A DNA stretch of 64,000 nt. Source: Xanthostigma xanthostigma. Its lineage: Eukaryota; Arthropoda; Insecta; Raphidioptera; Raphidiidae. The stretch is taken from NCBI GenBank assembly GCA_963575645.1, contig OY754469.1:50736753-50800752 (forward strand), in the 5' to 3' direction. The notes beneath the pieces are model-generated. The model had not been told where the DNA came from and did no database searches. It was given only the letters and a program-made list of their open reading frames with translations. Below are positions 40,901-50,610 of this stretch, piece by piece. The position numbers were made by a program, and so were the translations under genes. Position 1 is the first letter of the stretch. Each line of letters starts with the position of its first letter.

Positions 40901-41023
40901 CGTGTCTTCTTGTATCGTCATAAAGTTTGATAATCAAACTTCCGTTTGGTTGTTTCAGATCAACGACAGAAAAGTAAAGGAGGCAGTAGCAGTTGTTGCT
41001 CTGCGTCGTGTTGCATTCTGTAA
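34805..41023 (+). CDS. UBL3: UBL3 (membrane-anchored ubiquitin-fold protein), gene body without first exon
   Basis: Three exons splice in frame and encode 112 residues that follow the UBL3/MUB family from its first beta strand to the last residue. The joins are CCTGAAG^gtaat...acag^ATTGGG and CCCAAG^gtaag...tcag^ATCAAC, both in phase 1. The family is usually about 117 residues, so only a short N-terminal exon (roughly 5-10 codons, ending in phase 0) is missing. I could not place it in the 34 kb upstream, and it may lie beyond the window. UBL3 has a ubiquitin fold but no free diglycine end. Instead it is prenylated at a C-terminal CAAX box and sits on the plasma membrane; in mammals it marks proteins for small extracellular vesicles. 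Introns are 4979 and 901 nt. The first AATAAA downstream is near 42645, which would imply a 3' UTR of about 1.6 kb (inference). Confidence 0.95.
35027..35400 (+). repeat. diverged interspersed repeat (TATAAAATAGCT family), copy 3
   Basis: Landmarks: 'cctctataaaatagct', an internal palindrome 'catgcttgtatacaggcatg', 'gcgatctaaccaactcaa', 'gtgtgactgtttaaa'. It lies in the UBL3 intron shortly after the INLRL exon. Confidence 0.5.
36146..36310 (+). CDS. small ORF or gene-fragment relic in UBL3 intron, unrecognised
   Basis: ATG in a fair context (ccgtcATGG) opens 54 codons beginning MEDKNENNIAFHVEKASKPV, continuing PVCDYSAIQFPQTQTG and ending FVIDTL-stop. The amino-acid mix is more protein-like than the lysine/phenylalanine-rich chance frames elsewhere in the window. 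The same frame is open back to 36032. It could be a fragment of a retrocopied gene or a short ORF within an intron. No family recognised. Confidence 0.25.
   Translation: MEDKNENNIAFHVEKASKPVPVCDYSAIQFPQTQTGTFCEMMYNLQNYFVIDTL
38091..38163 (+). pseudogene. tRNA-like cloverleaf: tRNA pseudogene or tRNA-derived SINE head
   Basis: A full 73-nt cloverleaf can be drawn. The acceptor GTAACTG/CAGTGAC pairs at 6 of 7 positions, with discriminator A. The D stem GCAT/ATGC is perfect. The anticodon stem TCTAG/CTAGA is perfect, with loop CACAAAA. The T stem TTGGG/CCTGG has wobble pairs around TTCGAAT. Box A (TAGCATAACTGG) and box B (GGTTCGAATCC) are near consensus. The loop has A, not U, before the putative CAA anticodon, so it is unlikely to be a working tRNA. 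No T-run directly follows the cloverleaf, although 'atatttttt' occurs a few bases later. It lies in the UBL3 intron. Confidence 0.6.
38700..38814 (+). repeat. repeat shared with 18622-18774, copy 2
   Basis: Contains 'cgcgatgaactcg', 'ttgctaacgcattattag' and 'caagaaagtttgagcggc'. Same order and orientation as copy 1. Confidence 0.5.
39893..40057 (+). CDS. UBL3: UBL3 exon: C-terminal half of ubiquitin-like fold
   Basis: The exon is bounded by tgttttttacag and gtaagt. With the split GAT codon it opens DWAEEAV, then AEILRLIYQGRFLHSNVTLG, then LPFGKTTVMHLV and ends LPEPNSQ. The stretch ILRLIYQGRFLH-NVTLGAL-LPFGKTTVMHLV is the hallmark of UBL3 and matches the vertebrate protein except for a few conservative changes. 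No stop or frameshift is present. The insertion relative to the human sequence between the two halves (DWAEEAVAKAE) fits a normal insect form. Confidence 0.96.
40959..41023 (+). CDS. UBL3: UBL3 terminal coding exon with CAAX prenylation box
   Basis: The acceptor ttggttgtttcag is followed by a split Asp codon, QRQKSKGGSSS, a cysteine-rich end CCSASCCIL and the stop TAA. The last four residues, CCIL, form a CAAX box; the final Leu favours geranylgeranylation by the general CAAX rule. The cysteine just before the box matches the C-terminal cysteine pair of vertebrate UBL3, which is needed for its thiol-linked modification activity (established for mammals, inferred here). The exon lies at the start of a CpG-rich block that continues into the 3' UTR to about 41180. 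Confidence 0.93.
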
Positions 41024-44000
41024 TGGGCGTTCGGCGGCGAGACAACATCGGCCGTCGGCACGGTCCGGCAGAGGCGGCCGCGATAGACGGCGGCGCGCAC
41101 ATTCACCCGAGCATAGTCGGTCGGCGTCTCGGCCAAACGCCATCGCAGCCGCACCGCCGACATTTCACACACGCCTAGTACCTACACGTTTGTAATAGCC
41201 ATTGCAGCTTTAGCTTCTAGAGTGCCGATTGTTCCTACCTCTCGTTACCGATATCAAACAATTATTGATATGTGGCACGCGCACGGGGTACGGCTGAGCA
41301 AAATGTTTTAATTTCGACACTTCCTTCGCTCGTCTATCTTCTGCAGCGGGATATAATAATTGTTAATTTATTGTAAATACTGAAATGAGTCGTGATGTCG
41401 AGGCATAACTCGTTTTCATCGTATCGAACATTTTCGAATTACGATCGATTTATTCGAAGACTATTCCGAGGCAGACACGATCGTCGTTAGGAAGAATCGG
41501 TGCATGTCGATGGGAAAAAGGAACTGTCGCATCTTCATCGGCGGCTGACGGCTGTAGCTTCTTACTTTAGTTTCCTACAAGTGTAACGGAATGCTGATTT
41601 CATTCTTCACTGCCACGAAATACTCATAATTGCATTTTTTTCATCTGTCATAAAAGTCAGACATTTTTTATTGTTTGTGATCTTATTGTTCTATGACAGA
41701 AATTAGCTCGTTTATTACGAATAAGTATACGTTTTTTTTTCTAATTACGAAACTGGATTTTTCTCTTTTGAACATAACTCACGCTTAACAACGTTTAAAA
41801 GAAGACAATTTGTATATAGCTAAATAATAATTTCTGAGACTTGAAAATGTTTGAATTGAAATACGCTTAAAACTTGAAACTTTATGTTTGTGTTAAAAAA
41901 TGCATCGGATTTAATAGTTTCGTGAACTTTATTGATTATCTTAAGCAACTATACTAAATGGCTGTGGAAGCTTCGTAGAATTCGCTACAATACTAAAGCT
42001 ATACTGAAGGTAAAGAGATTTTCCATTTGCAGAGGTAACGCGGGAAGAAGCTCACCGGTAGCAACTATAAAAGATCAGTATAAAATAGAAAAAAATAAGC
42101 AAGCAAAAGGCGTATTTGTTTCAAATACTTAAACCTAATGAATAATAATCAAAGCTACCGTTCGAAAATACATGCACCAACAAGAAACTGGCAGAAATCA
42201 GCTGAGGAAGAACTAGTAAAATGATTTCAAACAATGAAATGAAAGAAGCAAAAACCGTTGACAAATATAATAAGTAACTTTTATCAATGACAAATTCAGA
42301 AATTTTTTTCCATACAGTTGAAAAATATTTTGCTCATTGATTATGGAACACGATTGGCCGAAGAAAATTAAATATTTACCGCTTCGCAAAATCATTTCTG
42401 CAATTTTCTGTGTGTGAAAAGTGAAATAACATTTCGAAAAAAAGAAACTCTCGACAAGTGAATGTGTAAATGTGTCACGTGCGTGCTTGTACAAACATTA
42501 AAAAAAAATGTGTTATAAGAAAATTTTAAAATACAACCCCCGATATGTGGAATTAAGTAAAATGAACCTTTGTAATAGGTAATTGCAAAAAAATTTGTGT
42601 ATTCTCTTGTTGTGATATAGGTAAAAAAAAAGATATATAGAATCATAAATAAAACATCAGTGTACTAAGAAAAAAAAAATGTATGGAAATATAAATGCAT
42701 TATGTGCCAGACAATTTTTGTCATCAGAATAATTGTGTTTATAGTATTAAAAAAAAATATCACTGAGTATCTTATTGTAGAAAGAAAGCATCTTTATTTT
42801 TGTTAACGTTTGTTAAAAATATGAAATTTAGGTTTAAATTTCTTTCCATTTCTATTGGATTTTAATGAAGTGAACTCTTAAGAACAGAAACTCAATTGGA
42901 AGAATGTTTATAATATAGTATAACCAACTAAAAAAATGTCAAAATTTCACAAGTTAAAAGTAAAAAAAAAAAATAGTTGCGGCAGATTTTATCCTGCTCC
43001 GATGTTACCATTAGTTTTTAGACATTTGTACAAGTAAATGGACTATTTCATTCAAAGACCGCGTCCATATCTTTGTCTGTTGCACTATTACTACATAATA
43101 TTCAAAAACGTCCAAGTTTAAAGCTTACAGTTCATATATATATTTATTTACAATTAAATATGAACAAACATTATTTGAAAGAAACGAATCGCTTTTAACA
43201 GTTCCGCTAAAACTAGATGCTCTGTGTAATTTATATGTTTTTGCTCTAATTATTATTTAATGGAATTTCTCGAGCGAGAAAGATAAGAATTTTAAATTTT
43301 AACTCATTTTTTTTTATAAAATTTTGTCAAAATTTTTTGTCAAGCTCATATTACTTCAAAACGTGGTGTCGACTTTGAAATTGGTCTTTGCACGATTTTT
43401 TCAATCAAGTTCATCAACGGTAACCGGTAAGGCATTCATGATTCAACTCTGATCCGGGACACATTGCGGTCTGAGCTAATTATATTAAATTGACGATTTC
43501 GAAGTTTACGTTTATGCCAATTAAAACTCGTATTTGTAGCACTTTTTTAAATTATTATTAATTATTTTTAACGTAAAATAAATCTTCGTTTCATTGAAGT
43601 AATGTATTGCACAATAATGAACTCTTTTATTGTCTTATCAAATTATTTATACAGAATTAGTCTAAGAGACTTTGATATTATGTTGATTGGTAATCATATT
43701 AAAGAATATGTTATGTTTTGCATACAAAGAAACGGCTATCATCGATGATATACGAAAAATTGTTCTCGCTATTATTTATAGGGAAGAAGACGTCTTAATT
43801 GAAGAGCCAGTTTTCTTTATTCATAGAAGTTAAACTTCTTTAGTTTTGTGAATTTTGCGAAGAGGCAACTCCGTGAGTGAGAGGCTACTGTTAAATCTGG
43901 ACAGTTATAAGTCGCCTGACGCCTGTCGACTCCGTCTAACTAAAAAACAATTAATAAAAAGATCCTCCCTAGTTATAAAAAACGTCGAGGAATCCCTAGT

Positions 44001-47000
44001 TCCCGCCATCCGACCGACGCATATATTATGGCAATTCCTCCAATAAAATATGGCGTTGCATTTATAGCGACAACAATTTTAGGTCGATCGTCGACGGGAA
44101 GCTAGGATCGTTAGTATTTGTATGCAAAATAAGCATTCAGACGATGACGCAGGTCGACGGAAAGAGTAAAAGACAACCGTTGCATTGCGTTGTAAATTTC
44201 CGAGTCAGCCTGTATAACTTTTTTTCAAATTGTTTGGGGATGTAAAATTGTGCTCTCCATTTCAATGTACCCAGACCGCGTTTGTAAAATTCCTCTGGAT
44301 TTACTGAGTTCGTATGTATGCTCGGTTATTATTAAAAAAATATGTTCAATGTTTGACCGAATTCAGACTGACGTTTTCAGTTGTTGCTATGCTTGTTGAA
44401 ATCGTACCTTTGTGTTGAAGATTTTTTAAACATGATCGCATGGACTTGTGTTTGACTTTGAAAACGAACTGTGCAAACATTCTAAAAATTTAAAAATTAC
44501 GTCAGTAAACTATACAAGTTTATGTTTTTTTTTAATGAAAATATGCACGGATTTTTTTAAAGGAATATTTTAATATTCCTACACAATGAATTAACTTAAA
44601 ACGAATACAATTTTATTCACTTTTAGATCTCAATGTTTTATGGCAATTTAGCATCATAAATCATAGAAAACATTTTTTCCATACACGTTAATTGTTTACT
44701 AAAAAGTCCTATTTAAAATAACGAAACAAATTATGTGTACCTAATTTCCCTTTTTAATTAATAATCAATCTGGTCTCTGTTTGGACTGGGTTTTTTTTTA
44801 TCATCATTAACTGTTCATTTATCAGTAGTCAGTACCTACGTTGATAGTATTTTTTTTGTATTGTTATAATTATTTAAAATAGTGTTTGAATAATTTTTCA
44901 CAAATCGCTCGCTCAAACGGCATAATCGCTATAATATATCGCCAAATCGACAACCGGCATAGAAGGGCTGTGTAGAGTCAGAGAACGTGACAGTTAATCT
45001 TTTTTGTTGTTTTAATTTAGAAAGGACCCCGAATTCGATAGTTGTACTGCATTCAAATACAATATGTTTTAGATAATTATTATCAATATGTTGATAATTT
45101 GCTATCATTAAATGTTATTTGATTTCCAATATCACCCAGTCTCCAATTTATCAGTGATATTAAAGATGAAAGAAATAAAATATTTTGTAAATTAAAAATC
45201 AAACTGTAAATTTAATAGCAACATCGTTTAACTGTAAGAGATTAATTACCTACTGCTTAGCAAAAGTTAAAACTTTTATTTTTGTTTAAGTACAAAATAA
45301 TTTCTATTATAGTTTTTTTTTTTAACTTTTGTGAAGTAAATCACAGTAGACAAAGCTTAATAGTTTTACATTTTTACTGAAGTATCTGATATTTGAATAT
45401 CTCTCTGTAATAATATTCTAAGTACTGCCTCATCGAAGCAATTTTTGTAAATAATTACGACGTTTTTTTACTGCCTACATTTGTTTATGCGTCGTAAACA
45501 AGGGCTTGAAATGAACAAAAACTGAGTGCGTCTGAAGTGAAACTCGATGCTTAAACATTTCTAGCCGAGTGGACACGAACAGAAAGGGGCCGCGATGTGA
45601 CAAACTTGGGATTTCCAGCGGGTGAGTTGGAGAATAAAGCGAGGAGTCCGATTGTAAGTACGCTTCGTTATTTTTTGAACGCACGGCTCATCATTATATC
45701 CGGAGCCGGAATCGGATGTGAATTTTCACGTTTATTCAGTAAAATAAAACCGAATTGCGAGTGTAAAGAAAAACAACAGTCGTAGCAGTAGCTTCCCCGA
45801 TCCCTGCTAACCATTTATGATATTGAAGCCTATCGTTGCAATCTCTAGAAAATAATATTATTGTTTCGAGGCATTAGGTAGCTTTTGTCGACTGCGATTA
45901 TAAATTTCAACTGTCAAAGATCTGTGCGTCAAAATGCGTAGCGTAAACGATAATAATAGTTTGTGAAAGGGTATACTTTAAACTCTTACCAAAAATGTTT
46001 TTTAAGACGCAATTTTATGTTTTCAAGCAAACGCGTACCTATTATTGTATTCCTTATGTAAAAGTCTGAATAAGAATTACGTCAGCTAACAAATATCAGA
46101 TTCACTGTAGTAGATTTAGCCATTAGATGAATTTGTATAAACACGTGTGCAAGATTTGCCCATCTACGTTTACTTATTGATTTGTTGTTAACAATAAGAT
46201 AATATATATTTTTTTTAATTTCATGACCGTATTGTCCATCCATAATCATCACATTTCATAAATACTATATTATATATTTGTAAATATAATCGCTTAATAT
46301 AACGTTTCATTTATTTTTTTAGTTAATCGTTAATATAAATATAGGAACATATATTTCCAATTTGAAAGATAAAGTTATTGTACTCAAAGAAAATAAATGG
46401 ATATTTAAATTTTTATTACAAAATCATACGGCATCGAAGCGAAAGACTCTCCGTTTAGCCGATGTATGTGAAGATTATAAATTTAATAGCTCTTGAAGTT
46501 TCTAAGTTATTGATATTTAATGGTGGTCAGTATTTTATGTAAATTCTGTCTTATTCGTAACAATCTCGATAATTATTTTTTTTTTAATTGTTTTTTTTTA
46601 GAAAAATTTTAAAGAAAACAAATTTCTTACCTAATTTAAAATAATTTTCTATTTTTTTTTTCTTCAACGAATTCCTCTATGACAGTGCATAAACTTGCAT
46701 CTGTTCATCTGAGGACGAACGCATCACATACTTTTTGTATCGGAAATGAGCGACTCGAAATACAACATCTGGCGATCTTAGAGCCACTTAATCGCAAAAG
46801 CGTACGACAGAAAGTAGCATGTGTGTGTTGGTCCTCTGAGATCATCCAATTATAACGAAAGCCAACCCTGCAGAACTTTAAGGACGTTGGCTGGATAAGT
46901 GGATGACTCTTGAATATGATTTCTTCTATTGAATTTAATAGATACAGGAGTACTTACATATAAAATTCAACAAGATTACCGTTTGCCATTTATGTATATC

Positions 47001-49887
47001 GGGCTGTTATGTTTTAACTGTGAATACTTTTAAGTTCCTGTTTCGTTTAATAGAACCGTGGTGAAAATTTAAATTCTTCAGTGACAGTAGTGAATTTACT
47101 ACGCGTGTATTTTTGAATCAGAAAAAATGAAAAAAATATTGCCATTAAATTTTATTGCCGTCGACCTGTCACTATTGTTTTGTTTAAAAGGTACTTTAAT
47201 TTATTTTTGCCAATATGTAAAGCACTTTTCTTGAAAGTTGAATCTACACCAAAGATAAACGTATAATCTGCGCGATGGCACAGCTGCGGTTGTGTCGTTA
47301 TAGTTTTAACTTTGCGCGTTGCCAGTGCCGTCATTATTGACGTCATTACACTCTGTGGCCCTGCGCACGCTCGTCTACTATTTTGCAATTTCAGTTTCAA
47401 AAAGGTTCACGATGCGATCGTTCTGCGACCTTTCAAATTCAAATTCAGTCGCGCTCGTGTGCCGACAAAGAACCCGAACCGGTTTGAAACTCGGGCTGCG
47501 AAACAGTCGATCCGTATGCGGAGGACCCGATACTGCAATTTCTGCAACTTTTCTACACTGCACTGTCCCTCCCGATTCTTATGTTTGTTTTTTTATATAT
47601 AAAAAACACCAAAAAATACATTTTAAGTTTCCGTTCGATTATAAAAATGTATATATTTTAAACGGTAATATTTATTGATATAAAAGGAAACATAAAACAT
47701 GTAATAATTTAAAAATTAAATTTTATGATTAGAAATATGATGGTTCGAAATATATTACACTGACATATTGAATTTTGTATACTTCTGTATCTGCTGTATT
47801 ATAGCTGACTCTTGTAGAATGTTTTAATTTAATGACTTTTAATATAGATACTTATGTAGATTGCTGTCAACTTAAATATAAATGGCTTTTATAACAAATT
47901 TAAAAATTTATAAATATGTTATAATTATAGTATAATTTATTAGATTCTTTGAAACAGCTACTTTTTATTAATATTAAAGTATTCATTGCAGATAGATAAC
48001 TTCAAGACTCACCTCTTGGTATTTTTATTTGTCATATTGTATTGACATAACAGCCGAAATTTTTGAAGTTGACTGAAGTACTTCGAATTACATTACATTA
48101 GACGTGTTCGGGCATACTACAAAATTAGTTTGTGAACCGTCATGCGCAGAGTGAAAAAAATACCGTTCCAACACAGCTATTGACTACTAAAATATTATGC
48201 ACCGGGAGTCGGACGTTCTAATATGACATTCGACGGTACGTGAACCGGTTCTGAAACGGTCGAATCAGCTCGTTGATTTTTGTCATACTGTTAGTCGGAG
48301 ACATACGCGTAGCGTATGAAACAAAAACACACGGTTGCTCCGCCTTCATTCCTGATTCTATCGGTCCGTCTTACGCAACAAAGCAAAACGAAATATCTCT
48401 CAGTGCTAAATTTTTCTCTTCCTGTCAACAAGCTTATAAAACCGTTCCAACAAGTTGTAAAAATTGCATTATATACACAAACTGTATGTTGGAACACGCC
48501 AGTTAATAAGTTATAATTAAATGTGTTACAAACATGAATAGTTTCATTATTACAGGAGTGATAATTGATTGTTTAAATTCTGATTTTTAATAATAATAAA
48601 ACTCTTTATTTGATTTAACACACAGTATAAATAGCGTCATATAATTAATCATTTACATTTTACAGTATTCCTTTTAAAGAATACCTACGAAGTTCCAGCA
48701 GGTATATTTTTTATTCCTTTTTAAGTTCGATTAACTTGTAGTCCAGTCAGTTGTTTTGAAGAATAATTGTAACTTGCAAAAATTAACGTTTTCATGCAAA
48801 TTATTTTCAGGGAACATTATTTCAATAATGTGGTGGCACAGAATTAAAACAAAACAAAAAAAAAAAAAACACAAAAAACGATAAAAATGGTTATAAAATG
48901 AGACACGCATTTACACAAACTTTTTTTTTATTATTTCCTTGTATTAGTAGATATTTCAAAAGTGACTAAATTTTAAATAAAAGACGTATGTATTTTTTCT
49001 GCAGAGAACTTGTCTTTAAAATGTGCTAAAAAATAAAGCTGTGTTGTCGGTATTCTATTGTTTTTAAAGATGTCCTTTTTTTAAACAATATATTAAGAAA
49101 ATATAAAAACGTAGCTGAAAGGAAGTCATTAAAAATTAAATATCCTTCCAAATTCCAAAAAAAGTTTTGTTACAACTTAAATATCCAATAATTATGTACT
49201 GATAAAATGTCTACTGTAATGATGCTATAATATTTTTAAAATGTAAAAAATAAAATGGCTGTTTTTATGAATAATTATAAAAATGATTATTGTTAATAAG
49301 AACATGACAAAAGACTTATGATGTTCTGATTCTAATGTCTATCTATAGTTTAACTGTAAATATTAGTTGATACATATTATGATAATGATAAAATGTATTT
49401 TTGTTCCCGATATATATATACATACATATATATAATTGCAATATTCTTATCGACGATTTTATTCAGCAGATTAGTTTATAGTTAAATGAAGTTGATATCA
49501 TATATTGTTTTTATTATAAAATTAAAATAATTTTCCCGAGGATATGTTTTCTCTTTTTGTTTTTTATTCCATATTTTCCTTCTTGTGCAGGGACATTTAT
49601 TAACATTTGGATAAATTAGCAGCGCCAAAAAGAGTAAACTGTGTACTTCAACTAAATTCCGTTAGATGTCAGAAGCTATATAAGTTACATACATCCCAAA
49701 CATTTATAAGCCACAAGCTTTGACAAGACCTTAACAGATGTCGCCATGTATTCAGGTTTTAAAAGTATATGGTTTTACCTGTATTGTTAGTATTATAGTT
49801 AGAAGTTTAATTGTTGGGATATGAATCACAAATCTCACAGGTTATATTGATTATTATTTAAGTGAGAAATTTTTAAAATTTACTAAA
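41024..49887. other. UBL3 3' UTR and intergenic region
   Basis: 41024-41180 is CpG-rich 3' UTR. The first AATAAA is near 42645. 45540-45790 and 47280-47560 are GC-richer; the latter has a TGACGTCA palindrome at 47338-47345 and lies 2.3 kb before the CDC73 relic. An (AAT)n-type retroposon tail with 'aaaactctttatttg' lies at 48584-48620. No supported gene. Confidence 0.45.
43986..44025 (-). repeat. GGCGTCGGTCGGATGG motif repeat, copy 3 (inverted, diverged)
   Basis: Contains 'cccgccatccgaccgacgc', the reverse complement of the core of copy 1; the flanks are diverged. Confidence 0.55.
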
Positions 49888-50610
49888 ATGACTGATCCTC
49901 TCAGTTTACTTTGACAGTATAGTATAGGTAAATAAGAAAGAAATTATCGAACGTGACGGTCTAATAAAATTTGAAGAATTTTCATGGCCCAAAGATGTAA
50001 AAACAAATTGCCTTACGTGGGAGTAAGTATGTACATACTATATAGTATTACAGATCAATGGCCTAGGGCCTTATGAGAAGCTTGCCTTTGTCTAAATAAT
50101 GTAGGAAAATGTTTCGTCTATTTTAGGTCTGGGAAAAATGGAACCATGAAAGAGTATTAATTTACTTTTGAATGTTTGCTGTTTTTTTTAAAGAATGTCA
50201 CGCTTCCTCATCCAGTGTATGTTCGTCAAGCTGAGGTAAGTTTCTCTGAATTGTTTTTGTTTTATTAAAAATGATCTCACATGCCATTTGTGCTTTGATT
50301 TTTGACTCTTGTGTGTACCCTCTATGCAGGCGGGAAACATACAAATAGTGAGACGTCCAATCAGAAAGAAACTATTGGCATATCTAAATGGAGAAACAAC
50401 GACCTCAGCATTGATTGATAAAAATGCTCCCTTACAAATCCTACCACAATTGAAAAGATCAGCTGATACTGATGATACCGACAATTTGGCAAAGAAGTCC
50501 CGACTTACGGATTCCCAACTACATAATATCAAGGAAGAGCCCACAGTCAAGGAAGAGCCCAAAATCAAGAAAGAGCTTAAAGAAATTTCCGTCACAGTTG
50601 CCGAAGTCAA
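49888..50610 (+). pseudogene. CDC73: CDC73 / parafibromin (hyrax) N-terminal fragment, broken copy with introns
   Basis: Three exon remnants follow the N-terminus of CDC73, the PAF1-complex subunit that links RNA polymerase II to elongation and chromatin marking. Exon 1 (49888-50022) opens MTDPLSLL, hits TGA where an Arg codon (CGA) is expected, then shows a net +4 nt change against the 131-nt human exon. It recovers as [11 protein letters not shown]. Exon 2 (50127-50235) reads SGKNGTMKEY, then TAA, then FLKNVTLPHPVYVRQAE. At 109 nt it is 3 nt longer than the human exon, which fits an ATT insertion that created the stop. Exon 3 (50330-50610) is open: AGNIQIVRRPIRKKLLAYLN, then ALIDKNAPLQI. 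Intron positions match human introns 1 and 2, and splice sites look intact. I found no later exons. This is a duplicated segment, not a retrocopy, unless assembly errors explain the breaks. Confidence 0.85.
50330..50610 (+). pseudogene. intact third exon of the CDC73 relic with tandem KEEP motifs
   Basis: Open for 93 codons between tctatgcag and gtaagt. After the conserved block LLAYLNGE and the nuclear-localisation-like KRSADTDDTDNLAKKSRL comes a lysine-rich tail with IKEEP, VKEEP and IKKE. The first two arise from an imperfect tandem repeat of 'tcaaggaagagccca' around 50529-50562. The psi-K-x-E form fits SUMO-attachment sites, but this is only a motif match in a probable pseudogene. Confidence 0.7.

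Noticed and set aside
40752..41195. Long overlapping open frames on both strands around the UBL3 last exon
   Set aside because: They are shadows of the CpG-rich exon and 3' UTR. The UBL3 frame with its CAAX end is the supported one.
47312..47678. 96- and 119-codon + strand ORFs
   Set aside because: Overlapping frames in a CpG-rich block, with no recognisable protein and no splice signals.
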